The notes beneath the pieces are model-generated. The model made no database searches, was not told where the DNA came from, and saw nothing but the letters and a program-made list of their open reading frames with translations. Positions 27,610 through 40,600 of a DNA stretch of 64,000 bases are shown piece after piece. Location of the stretch: assembly GCA_021397835.1 (NCBI GenBank), contig JAJFZO010000344.1, positions 4,774,001-4,838,000 on the forward strand, given 5' to 3'. Within the stretch, counting starts at the first letter, position 1. Each line of letters starts with the position of its first letter. The translations under genes and the position numbers were made by a program. The DNA is from Moringa oleifera. Lineage: Eukaryota > Streptophyta > Magnoliopsida > Brassicales > Moringaceae.

Positions 27610-28690
27610 CTGTTAATTTCTATGTTCTCAGTTGCAGAGCAGGCAATGGCATGGCCACCTAATCATGCCTTTTACTGTATATATATAGCATAGTAAAACC
27701 CCAAAAGAAGAAAGTCACCAAGAAGCATATATATGTGTATATATATACAGATTGCTTTTGGCCTCTCTAAAGCCAAGCAATATCTCCAATAAGAAACACA
27801 GGTATATTGTAACATTGGTAATTGTAAAATGTTCTTTGACTTGCAGCTTTCATTTGAAGCACAAGCTGCTATGTAAGGTGAAAAAATTATATATATTTGA
27901 TGTTAAAGTTTTTGTTAAATTTTTAATTTGAGATTTTTATTTATAATTTTTATTAATTTTAATAGTTTGAATTTAAGGTTTTTATCTATAATTTTTATTA
28001 ATTTTAATGGTTTATCCATATGTGAGATACATGCAATTTTAGTTATGATAAAATTAATTATTTTAGCATATTTTTAAATTTTATTAAAATGAATAAAATT
28101 TATTTTTAAATATTTTAAATATTTATATTTCAAATATTTTTATTGACCTAAAAAATATTTTATTTATTTAATAATATTTAAAAATGTTAAAACAATAATT
28201 AAATATACTCATAAGTGCATACACAAAATTATTAATTTTAAACAAAAATATTACATTCAAAATTAAGAAAAACATAAATTTTAAATAGATTATAATATTT
28301 TTTACAAGTATCTTAAAACAGTAAATTTTTTTATATACTTAAATTTATTCATTTATTATAAAAATAATAATATTTTAGATAATTTAAAAAATAAAAAACA
28401 ATTAAATTTGTGTCTTCAGTTAAAAAAAAAAAAGAAAAAAGAGAACACTCATAGTGGCCAATCCCTATTCTCTAATTCTTTATTGTATAAATTCTCAAAA
28501 AAAGAAAAGAAAAGAAAAGAAAAGGGTAAAATGGGAATTAAATTATAATTTTAAAAGAAAATTGGTTGTACAGTAAAAGGGAGGCTCGGGTTGTTTAGCA
28601 TTTGACGGCCGCCTAGTCCCTTTTATCCGAGGAAGGCCCAAACGCTGCAAACAGCATGCTAGTTGCTACTGACTATCAGCGCAGTAGTTA
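27610..28690. other. Spacer between RBOH and the carrier gene
   Basis: The first 280 bases are probable RBOH 3' untranslated region. The rest is AT-rich. A unit of about 45 bases containing TAATTTTTATTAATTTTAAT is tandemly duplicated near 27931-28018. The part at 28.05-28.25 kb shares the core AAAAAATATTTTATTTATTT with 12.2 kb. An (AAAAG)n tract lies at about 28498-28525. No gene is seen. Confidence 0.6.
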
Positions 28691-28705
28691 AAGCGCGCTC
28701 TCCTC

Positions 28706-28713
28706 AAACCCTA
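28706..28713 (+). promoter_or_regulatory. Telo-box upstream of the carrier gene
   Basis: AAACCCTA lies 63 bases before the start codon of the mitochondrial carrier, probably in its leader or core promoter. The same motif precedes genes 1 and 6 in this window. The function is inferred from known plant telo-box promoters. Confidence 0.5.
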
Positions 28714-28775
28714 GTGCCCTGTTCTTCCAAGAGACACAGAAAGAGTGGAGGGACCAAGACCTTGTTGCCAATTCA

Positions 28776-31700
28776 ATGGCTATTCGGAGCTCAAGTTCGA
28801 GCGAAATGCAAGCTTCAACATCGCACGTAAGTGACAGAACAACTGTCGGCCAGTTCTTCGGTAAGCTCTTCTTTCTCTTTTTCATCCATTTTTTTGCTTA
28901 TTGTAGTTCTGCAGTAATATTGAAGGGACATTGATTGTTTTCAAATGATCTGATCAAGTTATCTGATACTTGCATGTGCAAACTTTCTGAAGGACCTCTT
29001 TCCGGGATGTGGAACAGTGATTAGGGGTTAAAGAGTTTGAACCAATACTTAAATTGCGTTTATACAACTTTTTTGCTCGTTATTACTTATAGTTCTCCCT
29101 GTTTTGTTCCCCTTTTCTCTGGGAGTTTTTAAAGTTATGCTGTACCTGGTAAGATTACTTGGCTTAGATGCCATTTTGTTTACCTAACAATGAAGTGACA
29201 GAGATGATCAAGATTGCATATCCTTTTGCATTTGTTGTCAACCAAATGCCAAGGTGAATTGATGATGACACTATTATTTGTATCTGGTCAAAGTTCCTCA
29301 ATTGCACTATTTTTATCAACCAGCAGAGTGGCATCCACATTTTTTTAATCAGAAAAATGAATCGAGATTCTCTATAGGTGTGAGTTTTTGGCTTACGAGA
29401 CACTAGTTATGTGTATGGTGTCACTTAATAGGTCGGTTCAATAGATATGTTTTCGGCAGGTAATTACAGTATGCCAACGTAACCAACAGCTGCTATGCTG
29501 TTGATTTTCGGATTTGAAATGTCTTGAAGCTATAGTTGGTTATGCTGGAAATTTCACTGATATGATATTTTGCTTTCAAGGCCTTATGTTTGATTAATTG
29601 ATTTATTTTTTAGATAATTTTAACAACATACTAAATGTTATGATGTGTATGTAGTATGGAGGGAGTTCTTATGGGGAGCTATTGCTGGGGCTTTTGGAGA
29701 AGGAATGATGCATCCAGTGGATACCATAAAGACACGAATTCAGAGTCAAGCTATCATTAGTGGAAGTCAGGTGACGTCCACGAGCCACTTTCTTGCATTT
29801 ACAGACTAATTTTTATTGTATCTCATGGAAGAGAAAGTGATTGCTGTTGTAACTTATTTTAAATTGGTGTTTTAAATTATTTTTTCTCCCCATCAATTGG
29901 TCTTCATTAAAATTGTAAGAAGGTTGCTGCCTGATACATTTCAAGTCTTCCTTCAGCTTTCCTATCCATGTGGAAATATTTTGTTCTCATTACTTGTTTA
30001 TGCCTTGTTTAACTGCTATCAGGGCCAGAAAAGCATACGGCAGATGGTTCGGGCCATATGTGTTGCCGATGGACTGAGAGGTACATTAATAGAAGGCTTC
30101 TTTTTGTCTCGTTTTTGGCAATTTTTCTAAGTGTTGATTGCTTTTTCATTTTCAATATTTTATTAATTTTAGATTTGGTGTAAGATAAGTTGATAAGATA
30201 TATGCCACCATCTGCTAGCATCTACTTAAAATAAAAGAGTGCTGTGGTCAACCGTGAAAACTTTCCTATCTTTCATTTCCAACCCATTACCATGTCAAGA
30301 ATTATCTTGTGAATTACTTGTGTGACAATTTAGTGTCTATATGTGTATCTGCTGATCATGTTTTAGGCTTTTATAGGGGTATAACTCCTGGAGTTACTGG
30401 ATCTCTTGCAACTGGGGCAACATATTTTGGTTTCATAGAGTCCACCAAGAAATGGATTGAAGAATCACATCCTAGCCTTGGAGGGCACTGGTCACATTTC
30501 ATTGCTGGAGCTATTGGTATGCTCCCCTAAAGTCCTGTCTTGCTTTGATCCAAGTGCTTCTAAGTGTTTAACATTTGGCTTCATCTGTCAAATTCTATGC
30601 TTTGGCTGACATTGTTAAGAAATTTGATCCTAACAATGCCCTAGTTCATCTAGTGGACACTTTGAGAAAATCGAAGTTTCTAGAATGCTGGAGATGACCT
30701 GTTTGAAACATGAGGCTTAGGACATGTTTGCTCTGAACTTTCCTAAGTTTCTGTGTTAATTGATGATGTTCTTTCTTGTTATTGATTATTTTCTGTGGTG
30801 TCTTTATTGATTGAAGTCCTGAGAACTCCTATTTTATCACAACTTACCTATTGATTGGTGGCTTTGCCACACCCAACTGAAGTTATCAATTGTAGCATTT
30901 CAAGGATGATTAAGTTTATTAGATGCATATAAACTGCATCCTTCTGTTCAAATTTTGATCGAGTGACTAATTTTTTTGCACTTATGTTCTCTTTTTTCTA
31001 TTTGATGTACAGAGTAAATCTTGTTTGCAACAGTATTGTTGATTTTGTCAGTAGGCTAAACACTTTCTGTTCAAGTACTACTCATAATTCGTGCAACCAT
31101 GTGCTCCTCCCTATGCGTTGTAAACTATGATATAGTCTAAAATGGTTAAGGCTCAAACAATGAAGCACTTCCATTGTAGAAGAATAACAATATGGAATCT
31201 GTCAGCCATTGTCACACATCAGATGATTTATGTTTTCTGTCTTGTGCTCTTTGCATATTAGGTGATACACTTGGTTCTTTTGTATATGTTCCATGTGAAG
31301 TGATGAAGCAACGAATGCAAGTTCAAGGCACAAGAACTTCCTGGAGCTCTGTTATTATGAAAAATAACATCCCTATGAAATCTGGGGGCCAAATGTATGG
31401 TTATTATACTGGAATGTTTCAAGCTGGCTGTTCAATATGGAAAGAGCAGGGGCTAAGAGGATTATATGCCGGGTAAATGTTGGTTTCTTTTCATGTAGTA
31501 ATGCTATACTATGTATAACATTCAGATGTTGCATGAAATACAACATAAATTCATCTATAATGACAATTTCTAATTTTCTTGTGTTGTTCGGCAGATACTG
31601 GTCCACACTTGCAAGGGATGTTCCATTTGCTGGTCTTATGGTATGGAAATTTATTTGTCTATTGTATGTTGCATTAATGCTGCTTCCATATTAATTTTGC

Positions 31701-33463
31701 ATGCATATACTTTTGCTACGCCTATGGTTTATACTGTATAAGTAATTCACCATTTCGCTTCCTAAGAGACAATGGGGATCTGCAGATTGGCACAAGTTGA
31801 TATGCTCTTTCAGCATGAATAATAAATAGATTCATAGATCCTTTTTCATCATTTATCTGCAGATTCGCTCCCGCATTAATATCCCCATGGAGAAGCTTTC
31901 TTAGCTAACTTTGGTGTATTGTTAGAGTGCTTGCACGGTTCTTATCCAAAAAGAAAAAGAAAAAGACTTCTTGCGAGGTTGATCTTTTAAGCAAGAGAAA
32001 GTGGATCTACCAGCTATACGGGATGTTATTTACTATTGCATTATCATGTTTGTGAACTTTGTAGCTGAAAGAGAGTTGAAGTATTCTGTCAATTGGAATT
32101 CTTATAATATTCAGGTCCATGCTATTGAGTATTCCTCCAGCTACATTTGATTAGTTTTCTATAACACAAAGTTTCCAGCACCATAATGGGGTTTAAAATC
32201 AAATGAATTTTTTAATTTATATATTAATAATGACTTAGTTGCATTATAAGTGTGGGACTATCATGATTTAGAGAACTCCAAATGTTACTACAGTGTTATT
32301 GGTAAAATGAATACTTCGACTGAGCCTGGAAAATGAAAAATTAGTTGAAGGGTGGATGGGAAGGGGTTAAAAATGGTTCGCTAATTGAATTATACGGTAG
32401 GTCCACTTTCTGATGGCTGATGGTTCCAAGAACCTGTCTCATCTTTGTCTGTGATGTTAGAAGGAACAAACTTCCGTTGCATTATATATTGGTGATTGGC
32501 AGACCATTTTTCCCTTAGCATTTGAATCATTTGGCTAGCTTTGGTTTGTTATCTTCTCCTTAAGATTTGCTACTATCTTCAGTTCTGTCATATACACCCA
32601 CAAGAAAAAGGGTGTTTGTTCTTATTTTCTGTATTATTATCTCAAAGTTCTCATTATTATTTCTGACACCCTTGCAGGTTATGTTTTACGAATCATTGAA
32701 GGATTTGACGGAATATAGTAAGCAGAAGTGGATTCACAATTCAGCTCACCATCTTAATAGTTCCCTTGAAGGGCTTGTATTAGGAGGAATAGCTGGTGGT
32801 ATGTGCCTTATCCTTCATCTAAATGGAGCTGCTGTAAGTTTCAAAGGACTGCACTCAGTAGTAAATTCCATCTGAATGGTGGCCCATTATTCTCTAAAAT
32901 TGTGCAGGTATTAGTGCATATCTCACTACTCCCCTAGATGTTATCAAAACAAGATTGCAGGTGCAAGGATCATCCATAAGGTATCACTTTATGCGTTTCT
33001 GTAAAATAATCCATAGCCATTCCTTTATGTTGTTCTACTCCTGAATCAAACATTAAGTGAATTTCAACCCCAGTGCAGTGTTGGGTTTGACCTAATCTCC
33101 TCTCTCTTTCTCTCTCTCCCCCCCTTTGCATGATTTAGCTGATGTAAGTGTCGGCTGGCTTGGGCATTCACACATCCTGTTTGCACAAGGCTTTCGTAGA
33201 ATTGAGCTTTGTCATTCTGTTGTTATAATAGGTACAATGGCTGGTTGGATGCGGTTTGCAACGTGTGGATGAAGGAAGGTGCTAAGGGATTGTTCAGAGG
33301 GAGCATCCCAAGGATTACTTGGTATATTCCAGCCTCTGCTCTTACATTCATGGCTGTGGAATTCCTGAGAGATCATTTTAACGAAAAATTAGAAAATCGC
33401 AACATGCAAGAAATTGCGACCTTGTCAATCGAGAAAAAGGGATCTATAAGAGAGGTGACTTAG
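28776..33463 (+). CDS. Mitochondrial carrier (SLC25) family protein, At1g74240-like
   Basis: Nine exons: 28776-28860, 29655-29770, 30023-30080, 30367-30516, 31262-31472, 31595-31640, 32678-32798, 32908-32980, 33232-33463. They join to 363 residues. Three tandem carrier repeats are clear, each with its P-x-[DE]-x-x-[KR] signature: HPVDTIKTR, VPCEVMKQR and TPLDVIKTR. The matching DGLRGFYRG, QGLRGLYAG and EGAKGLFRG turns follow. Such proteins exchange metabolites across the mitochondrial inner membrane (some across plastid envelopes). The overall look is near S-adenosylmethionine carriers, but the substrate cannot be read from sequence alone. The N-terminus before the first helix is a short Ser-rich tail. 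The gene lies 800 bases before the J-protein gene on the same strand, an adjacency I also recall in Arabidopsis (At1g74240, At1g74250). The long introns hold no other gene. Confidence 0.94.
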
Positions 33464-34265
33464 ATCCTGAGCATTGTCTAGGAATTAGTCAGTCTGATAT
33501 ATAAAGATTGACATTATATCATACTGAAAGCTTTCAGATATATGTATAATTACCATTGATGAAGCCAGTCAAGAACATGAAAAGAACATTTAGAAATTGA
33601 CAAATATGTATATGGAAGGTTTTTCCTTGATGGACACCAGATGAAAGTCAATGAAATTATTTCCTGTATTAAATGGCTGAGCTAAAGATGGAATTACATA
33701 TTCTCTCCAAGAGGGAATCTTGTAGTCTTCTTTGAATGTGAAAATAGTTTGGTATAGGGTTTACCATAAGCATTCTATGAACCTATTTTTTGTTTTATTT
33801 ATTGTTTGCTGTGAAGATTTTTTAAGCAATTATATCAGAGAACATTGAAACTTTATAAAAAAAGTTTTTAATTTGATAAATCATTTTTTGAATTAAAAAA
33901 TTTGATTTATAGCATTAAAATGAAAAAATTTGGAAGAATTTTATGGTTTGAATAATGGTTTTATGATTTTTAAATTTAAATATATGAAATAAATAAAATT
34001 TAATAAAGTAAATTTAAAATAAATATATATTTTTTTAAATTGTATGAACATTTGAAAGGAAGAAAATTTATTTTTGATATTTTAATTCATTTTATTTGTT
34101 GTCTAAAAATTAAGTTTTTGACTCCAAATAGGATTTGGTAAAGCATAACTCAGTTCTTAGTGGTGTGAAATTTTACTAACAACGTTTGTCAGTTATACGT
34201 TGCTGTTTAATGAGGACTGTCCCTCTGTCTCATCGGCTCAGCTGAAACCCTAAGGGGGAAAACAC
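33464..34265. other. Spacer between the carrier and J-protein genes, with a telo-box
   Basis: The 3' untranslated region of the carrier probably runs to about 33.75 kb, followed by AT-rich sequence. AAACCCTA at 34245-34252 lies 14 bases before the J-protein start codon, so it sits in the leader. No other gene is seen. Confidence 0.6.
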
Positions 34266-36879
34266 ATGGCATCCGAAAAGCGATGCCTCTATGAGGTCCT
34301 CGGGCTCCGGAAGGACTGCAGCCCCGATGAGATCCGCTCCGCCTACAAGCGTCTCGCCTTGCAGCGCCATCCCGACAAGCTTGTTCAGTCCGGCTTGTCC
34401 CAAGCGGAAGCAACCGCTCAGTTCCAGGAGCTTGCTCACGCTTACGAGGTCCTCTCCGATCCTAAGGAGCGCGCTTGGTATGATTCCCACCGCTCCCAGA
34501 TTCTCTTCTCCGATTTTAACCCGTTGTCCAACTCAGTCCCTAACTCGGTTATCCCCAACCTCTTCTCTTTCTTCTCCAACACCGTCTTCTCGGGTTACTC
34601 CGACTCGGGCAAAGGCTTCTACAAGGTCTATTCAGATCTTTTTAATAAAATCTACCTAAACGAGATTAATTTTGTCAAGAAGCTGGGGTTAAGGTTGGAT
34701 TCTGTGAGAGAAGCTCCGATCATGGGGAATCTGGATAGCCCTTACGGTCAAGTAACCGCCTTTTACAACTATTGGTTAGGGTTTTGTACTGTGATGGACT
34801 TTTGTTGGGTGGACGAATATGACGTGACCGCGGGCCCCAACCGGAAATCGAGGAGGCTGATGGAGGAGGAGAACAAGAAGCTAAGAAAGAAGGCCAGGAG
34901 GGAGTACAATGAGACAGTGAGGGGATTGGCAGAGTTTGTGAAGAAGAGGGACAAGAGGGTGATCGACATGGCCGTGAAAAAGAATGCAGAACTGGAGAAG
35001 AAAAAGGAGGAGGAGAGGAAGAGGCGGAGGAAGATGGAGAAGGAGAGAATGGAGAAGGCCATGGCTTACCAAGAGCCTGACTGGGCCAAGGTTGACGAGG
35101 AAGACGAAGCACTGGAGGAAGCAGAGGAGGATAGTGGCAAGAAGAGGAATGAGGGTAAAGAGTTGTATTGTGTGGTCTGTGGGAAGAAATTCAAAAGTGA
35201 CAAGCAGTGGAAAAATCACGAGCAGTCCAAGAAGCACCGGGAAAAGGTGGCAGAGTTAAGGGAGTCATTTGCGGACGAAGAAGAGCAAAGGGAAGAAGAA
35301 GAAGAGATGGATGTCTTTGAGGAGCTGAGTGGTGATGTCGAGAAGGTGGAGGAGAGGTTGAGGGAGGATTTGGAGATTGGAGACACTGATGAGGACCATG
35401 GTGATCAGAATCATCAGGTTGATCAGCAGAGTGATGAGAAAGAAGGGTTTTTCGATGCAGAAGAGGGTGATGAGGATGATGAGATGAGTGTACTTGAGGC
35501 AATGTTGTCTGGGCATAAGAGTAGGAAGCAGACTATGGCTTCAAGACCTGAAGCTGAGGTTTTGCAGACCAGAGTTCCACTTGAGAATGAGAGAAATGAA
35601 GCTGAATTTATGGAATATGATAACAGGAAGAGCACAAGGAGCCAGCGGGGAGATAAGAAGGATAGGGGTAACAAGAATGGTGGAACCATGAAGGCTGATC
35701 TTGGTGAAACTAAGGACTTGAATGAAGATATTTTTGCCAACAGTGACCCACAAATTGAAGAGTCCACTTCCCATGCATTCTTGGAAAAGGAGGGTAATGA
35801 AAAAAGGGATGATCAGTCGAGAAGAAATCATAAGGCTCCAAGCGGATCTCTTGACAAAAAAGGGGCTGCAAAGAAGGACATAAATGCCAAATCAAAGAAT
35901 GCATCCAAAGGGAAGAAAGTTAAGGTAAGAATGGTTTACTATTCCAGTTTTGATTAGCTCTCCATTCTTATTTGCTGGCAATTACTAGGTCTAGTTACTC
36001 CTGTTGTTTAATATTTGGAATTGAAGTTTTTCTTAAGTTCTTAATGATTCAAGCTAAAACTTCAATTGTTAACCTTTTTTCTTATTAAACCCAAAAAAAA
36101 AAAAATTAAAAGAATAGAATTGAAGTTTTTCCATTTAATTGACTAATTCACTGAAACAAAGTAGTTGGCAGATGTGCCATTCCTAATTGGAAAACGGAGC
36201 TGGTATTATGATCATTAATAGTGAGCTTGGTACTTGGTTTATCAGAGGGGACCTAGATACAAGTATGCAAGAACTTATCCCTAAAAATTGGAGAAATAGT
36301 AGTGGCAAGAAATAGAAAGATAGAATCAACTTCAGGGACTTCACCATTTCACGCTGGTGATTTGGAAAAGCTTAATGTGTGAAATCTAATATTGATCCGG
36401 TCAAACCATATAACCACTTATCTAGAACAGCAGTAAACCCTATCTCTCGGATATGTGATCAGTCCGATCAGTCCAAAACCACATCTGTCATTGAAGTTTA
36501 GTTTCTGGCTTTTAAGTTGCTGAGCTTACCCTCGGACGCTGAATCTGTTTGTAATAAAATATTCTTCTCCTTCATCTTTATCACTTGGTTCAAGTTCCAT
36601 TGTTTTTGCTACTCTTTCATTTTCTGACTAAATGTAAAATGTTTTACACAGGCCACAGCAAAGCATTCTGGTAATGTGTGTGATAGATGCGGCGAAGAAT
36701 TTGAATCAAGGTTTGTGCCATCCTTAGATTTCATCTGCTGCTTTACTGTTTGATTCCATGTGTCCACAACACAGTATTTGGGAGATGAAAGAGTTTATCT
36801 CACTGCATTGTGTAATGGCAGGAATAAATTACACAAGCATTTGGATGACACAGGCCATGCTACAATGAAATACCGATGA
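34266..36879 (+). CDS. J-protein with two C2H2 zinc fingers (JJJ1/DNAJC21 homologue)
   Basis: Three exons, 34266-35924, 36652-36710 and 36822-36879, join to 591 residues. An N-terminal J-domain (about residues 7-75) has the HPD triad at 35-37, needed to stimulate Hsp70 ATPase. After a conserved linker comes a long Lys, Arg and Glu-rich helix, then a U1-type zinc finger (CVVCGKKF...H...H), an acidic Glu/Asp-rich region, and a second C2H2 finger (CDRCGEEF...H...H) split over the last two exons and ending MKYR. This architecture is that of yeast Jjj1 and human DNAJC21, which act late in cytoplasmic 60S ribosome maturation with Rei1. The first exon is unusually GC-rich compared with its surroundings. 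A telo-box just before the ATG suits a ribosome-biogenesis gene. I recall At1g74250 as the Arabidopsis counterpart. Confidence 0.95.
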
Positions 36880-37615
36880 TGAGTTAATTGTGATGGTGCG
36901 AGCGAATCATCATCCTGTGGATACCAACCAGAAGTTTTGCTAGAAGGCTTATAGTTATTTTTTCATCAATTCATATGCCATGGCAAAAGTCAATGCATAG
37001 AGAAAGGCATTTGCAACAACTAATTGTATTTTGAAAATTTTGTTACAGGAAACAAACTATAAACGCATTCTTTCCACATTCTGGCTGATTTGACTGTCAT
37101 CACTCCTCCCTCCAAGCCAATATGAAAAAGAAGGGATAGAACACCAGTTATGCATGGTGGTTGATACTGCATCTTAAACATTGCAATCTCTGGATCATTA
37201 GTGGGCTCAGGTACAGTCTATCTAAATTCATGCCCATGAATTTGATTATGGGTGATCAAAAATGTCACATGATGAGACCTAGTGCCTCTTATTTATGTGC
37301 TAGAGATGGAGGCCAACAAAAAAATAAAAAAAAAATGTCCAGAGCAAGAATAGTCCTGGGAAAGATGAATGGGGGATTAAATTCATTGTTTTAGTATTAG
37401 CAGAAGAACTCTCACACACATTAAAAATGTCATCCATGGAAATCATCTGGTGTATCAATAACATCATTGCAAGGTCTGTATGTGTAAGCAGATACTACAC
37501 AACAGAAGACCGAGTGTCCAAAGCGAGAAAAAATAGTTGGTTACAATGGTTTTATCTCCTTTTAAGCAACCCTATGAATGCAGAAATCTACAACAATGGA
37601 GCCAAGAATAAATAG
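36880..37615. other. Convergent 3' region between the J-protein and HDA5 genes
   Basis: The two stop codons face each other 736 bases apart. The interval should hold both 3' untranslated regions, perhaps overlapping. No coding sequence is supported. Confidence 0.55.
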
Positions 37616-40600
37616 TTACAATGGTTTATTAGAAGCTTCCTCTATGTAAGCAATGGCTTCCTCTTCTGAAAGCTGTTCTCCTTCTACCAGGCCCCTTATT
37701 AGGGTGTTGCCGTACTCCTTTGCAGGAGCACGTAAGGAAAGCTCTCCAGTTTTAAAGCTTTTGATATGTGAAAGTGGGCACCTGAGATTAAACCAAGTTG
37801 CAAGTGAACAACATGTAAATTATTCAAGAGTCTGAAAATGAATTTGTCACAGCAAGGGGGAAGAAATGTGGGAAAAAGGTAATACACGTACGTCATTGTC
37901 AGTATCGTGATGCCACGCTGCTGCCCCATATAAACAACATTAGAGTACCATCCCCCCTGCATGAAATGCCAGTCACAATCACAGCGGGAGGAAAGAATAA
38001 CTTGAAGTATGATAATGGATACAAACAAGCATGAGCTGCAGCCAAAAGTGGAACAGACGTAAGAAGCATGATATACCTTGGCAGCTTCCACCAATTTGGA
38101 TCCTTCATTTGCAATAGAGTTTACGGCAATCAAATCAAACAGTGGGGAACTCAAGTCATGACTTAGAGCATTCTCCTGCTTTAGAACATCGTTGAATTGC
38201 TCAAGCCTGTTTAGGAAATCAAAGAAACAAAATTCAGATACAGTGGATCATTAACTACAATCCAATTTAACAGTTCCACCCACTACCCAGAGAGGTTCCT
38301 CATTTTCTAATGCTCAAGAGTTCTTATGCAGACAAATTATTGGAAACATAAGAGGAAACAGCTCAGAAATAGAAGGAACAAGAAGAAGTAACTTACGTAA
38401 TCCTATACAGGCACATGAAAGTTTTATCCTGATCATTACTCTCGGGATGGAGGAAAGCGACTCCTCCAGGACCCCAAGTATGACTAGAGTCATGTCCAAA
38501 GAATAAACGATGTGGAGAAGTTTTCCATAAAATCTCTTTTGGTGGGTTTCTATCCATTGAACCAGAACATGGCTTTCTCATATTTTCCACCTGAGAAAAG
38601 CAGTCACAAGTGTCAAAACGTTAGGAAAAGGAAATAATTGGGGGGGGCCAACAAAAATTAAAAATGCAATTAAAAGACTGCTTTTGTAATAATTTTAAAA
38701 TATATGGCATCTAGACCAAGGTCAAGTGGCCTACTGATCAGGCCGAGGCTCTCATGCTTTGGTTTGACTCCGTGCTGCTGCATCCCACCATTTTGCCAAG
38801 TAAAACCATGGCTTCTAAGAAAATGTTTGTAATTGAACCCCATACAAAGTGGTGGCTTACAGTAGCTATTGCAAGAATGGACTCATGATGAAGAATCACC
38901 CTAATGCTTTCTAAAATGCAATCCTCAATTAGTTAACTATTTCAAAATCAAGCTTGAACAGCATAACACAAAACTGTTGAGATAAAGCAGTCCGACCAGC
39001 AATTTTCCATCTCAAACAAGCCAAATTTCCCAGGCTAATACACACACACACACACACATACATATATGATTTCTAAGAGAAACAATGGAGCACCTCACCT
39101 GTCCACCTTCAATATAGCAGAGGAATCTGGGTTTCCACATGTTAGATCCAAAAGTGGCATACCAAATAGCAACCTTTGAGAGCTCTGACCTCCAAGGTCT
39201 AGAAGCAGTGGCTCCTTGTTCTGACATTTGTTTTTGAGAGCATTAGACAAAATCAAATTCAAAGAATGATCACATCTTTTCACCAACTTTGAACTTCAAG
39301 TTATTACCTTGACTATCTTTAAGTTTTAGCATTGAAAGGGGCTCCAGAACATCCTGGCCAACAGTATCAAGATTTTCTGAAACAAAATCATGATCCTCAG
39401 CCTCAGAATCGGAGCTTGAGACTAGAATATGCTGAAAGGTCAAAACAACTTTCCAAAGTCAGATGGAACAAGTAACACTTCGCCCCAAATATCACACAAA
39501 AAAGTTACCCAAGGCAAAGAACAAATTCAAAACTTATTGGTTGGAGAAACAAATTACTCCACCTTATACCTAGTAGGGGATAAAAACCAATGGAATCCCA
39601 TCCATTTACTGGAATAATACCATTGTTAATTAGCTATCACAATGCTCATCAATCTTTAAAGCATGTAAAACCTCTACCAGTGTGCTTAAAGGTACAGGGC
39701 CCAAGAGAAAATGCCAATGATTTCAACATGAAGAGAGAACTTTTGCATGCAATATCAATTCCCTTTCCTTCTTTTTCTTTTTGGGCGTTGGGGACTCAAT
39801 AAGGTTACTTCAGGCAACGTGGATCTATTTCCCTCTCACCTTTTTCTCTTTTCTTCCCTTTATAAAAGTCTATTTTATCTTGTCTTGGCTAAGAACTACA
39901 TGTTTGTTCCAATAAATACTAAACAATTGCATTCTAATACCTTTTATGTCATAAGAAAAACAAGTGGCAGATGAGCATATATGGCTGCACAATAAACAGA
40001 GTATTTGCCAGCCATTCGAAATTTCTCATTGTTTGGTTAATGTCACAATGCAAAGCCCATCCTGATGATCTGGCAAGGTCTCAAGGGGCAGAACAAGCAT
40101 TGGACTTCCTCCATCCAAAATGGTTCAGACATGTTGGCTAGATGGACACAAAAATGGATAATTATAAAATGCTCCATAACTTCATGATTTTTTCTAGATA
40201 GGATGATGGGACTCAGGCGCTCAGCTAATAATGACCATCAAACAATGAGCTTGCAGAACCACTGGCATTAGATGCAAGGTCACAAAGTGTCCATCACCGA
40301 CATTTCTTGATATGGCAAATGGTCACGTTGACAACATCTCATTTTTCTACAAATGCCTTCAGCATGAGACCAAGGGCAGTGTTGGGAATCTCCCTTGGGA
40401 CTTATCTCTCACTGCTTTCTAGATTCTTGTCAATCAGTACCTCTACATTATTTGGCTTAAAAACTTGAAATTCATTTCTCCATCCTCACTTTTTTTCTCT
40501 CTCCAAGCTGGAAATTTGTTCCATCTCTCTGCATTTATGACAGAAAGACTACCTTATTCGACTAATCACTCAATCACCCTTTTATGCACAAATCGTACAT

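Noticed and set aside
34720..35767. Several 80-130 codon antisense and +1 frames across the J-protein gene
   Set aside because: They overlap the strongly supported J-protein exon and have biased, low-complexity composition. All are shadows of its Lys/Glu-rich coding sequence.
38713..38790. Possible functional tRNA gene
   Set aside because: A- and B-box-like motifs are present, but I could not form an intact acceptor stem or a clear anticodon arm. A SINE fragment is more likely.
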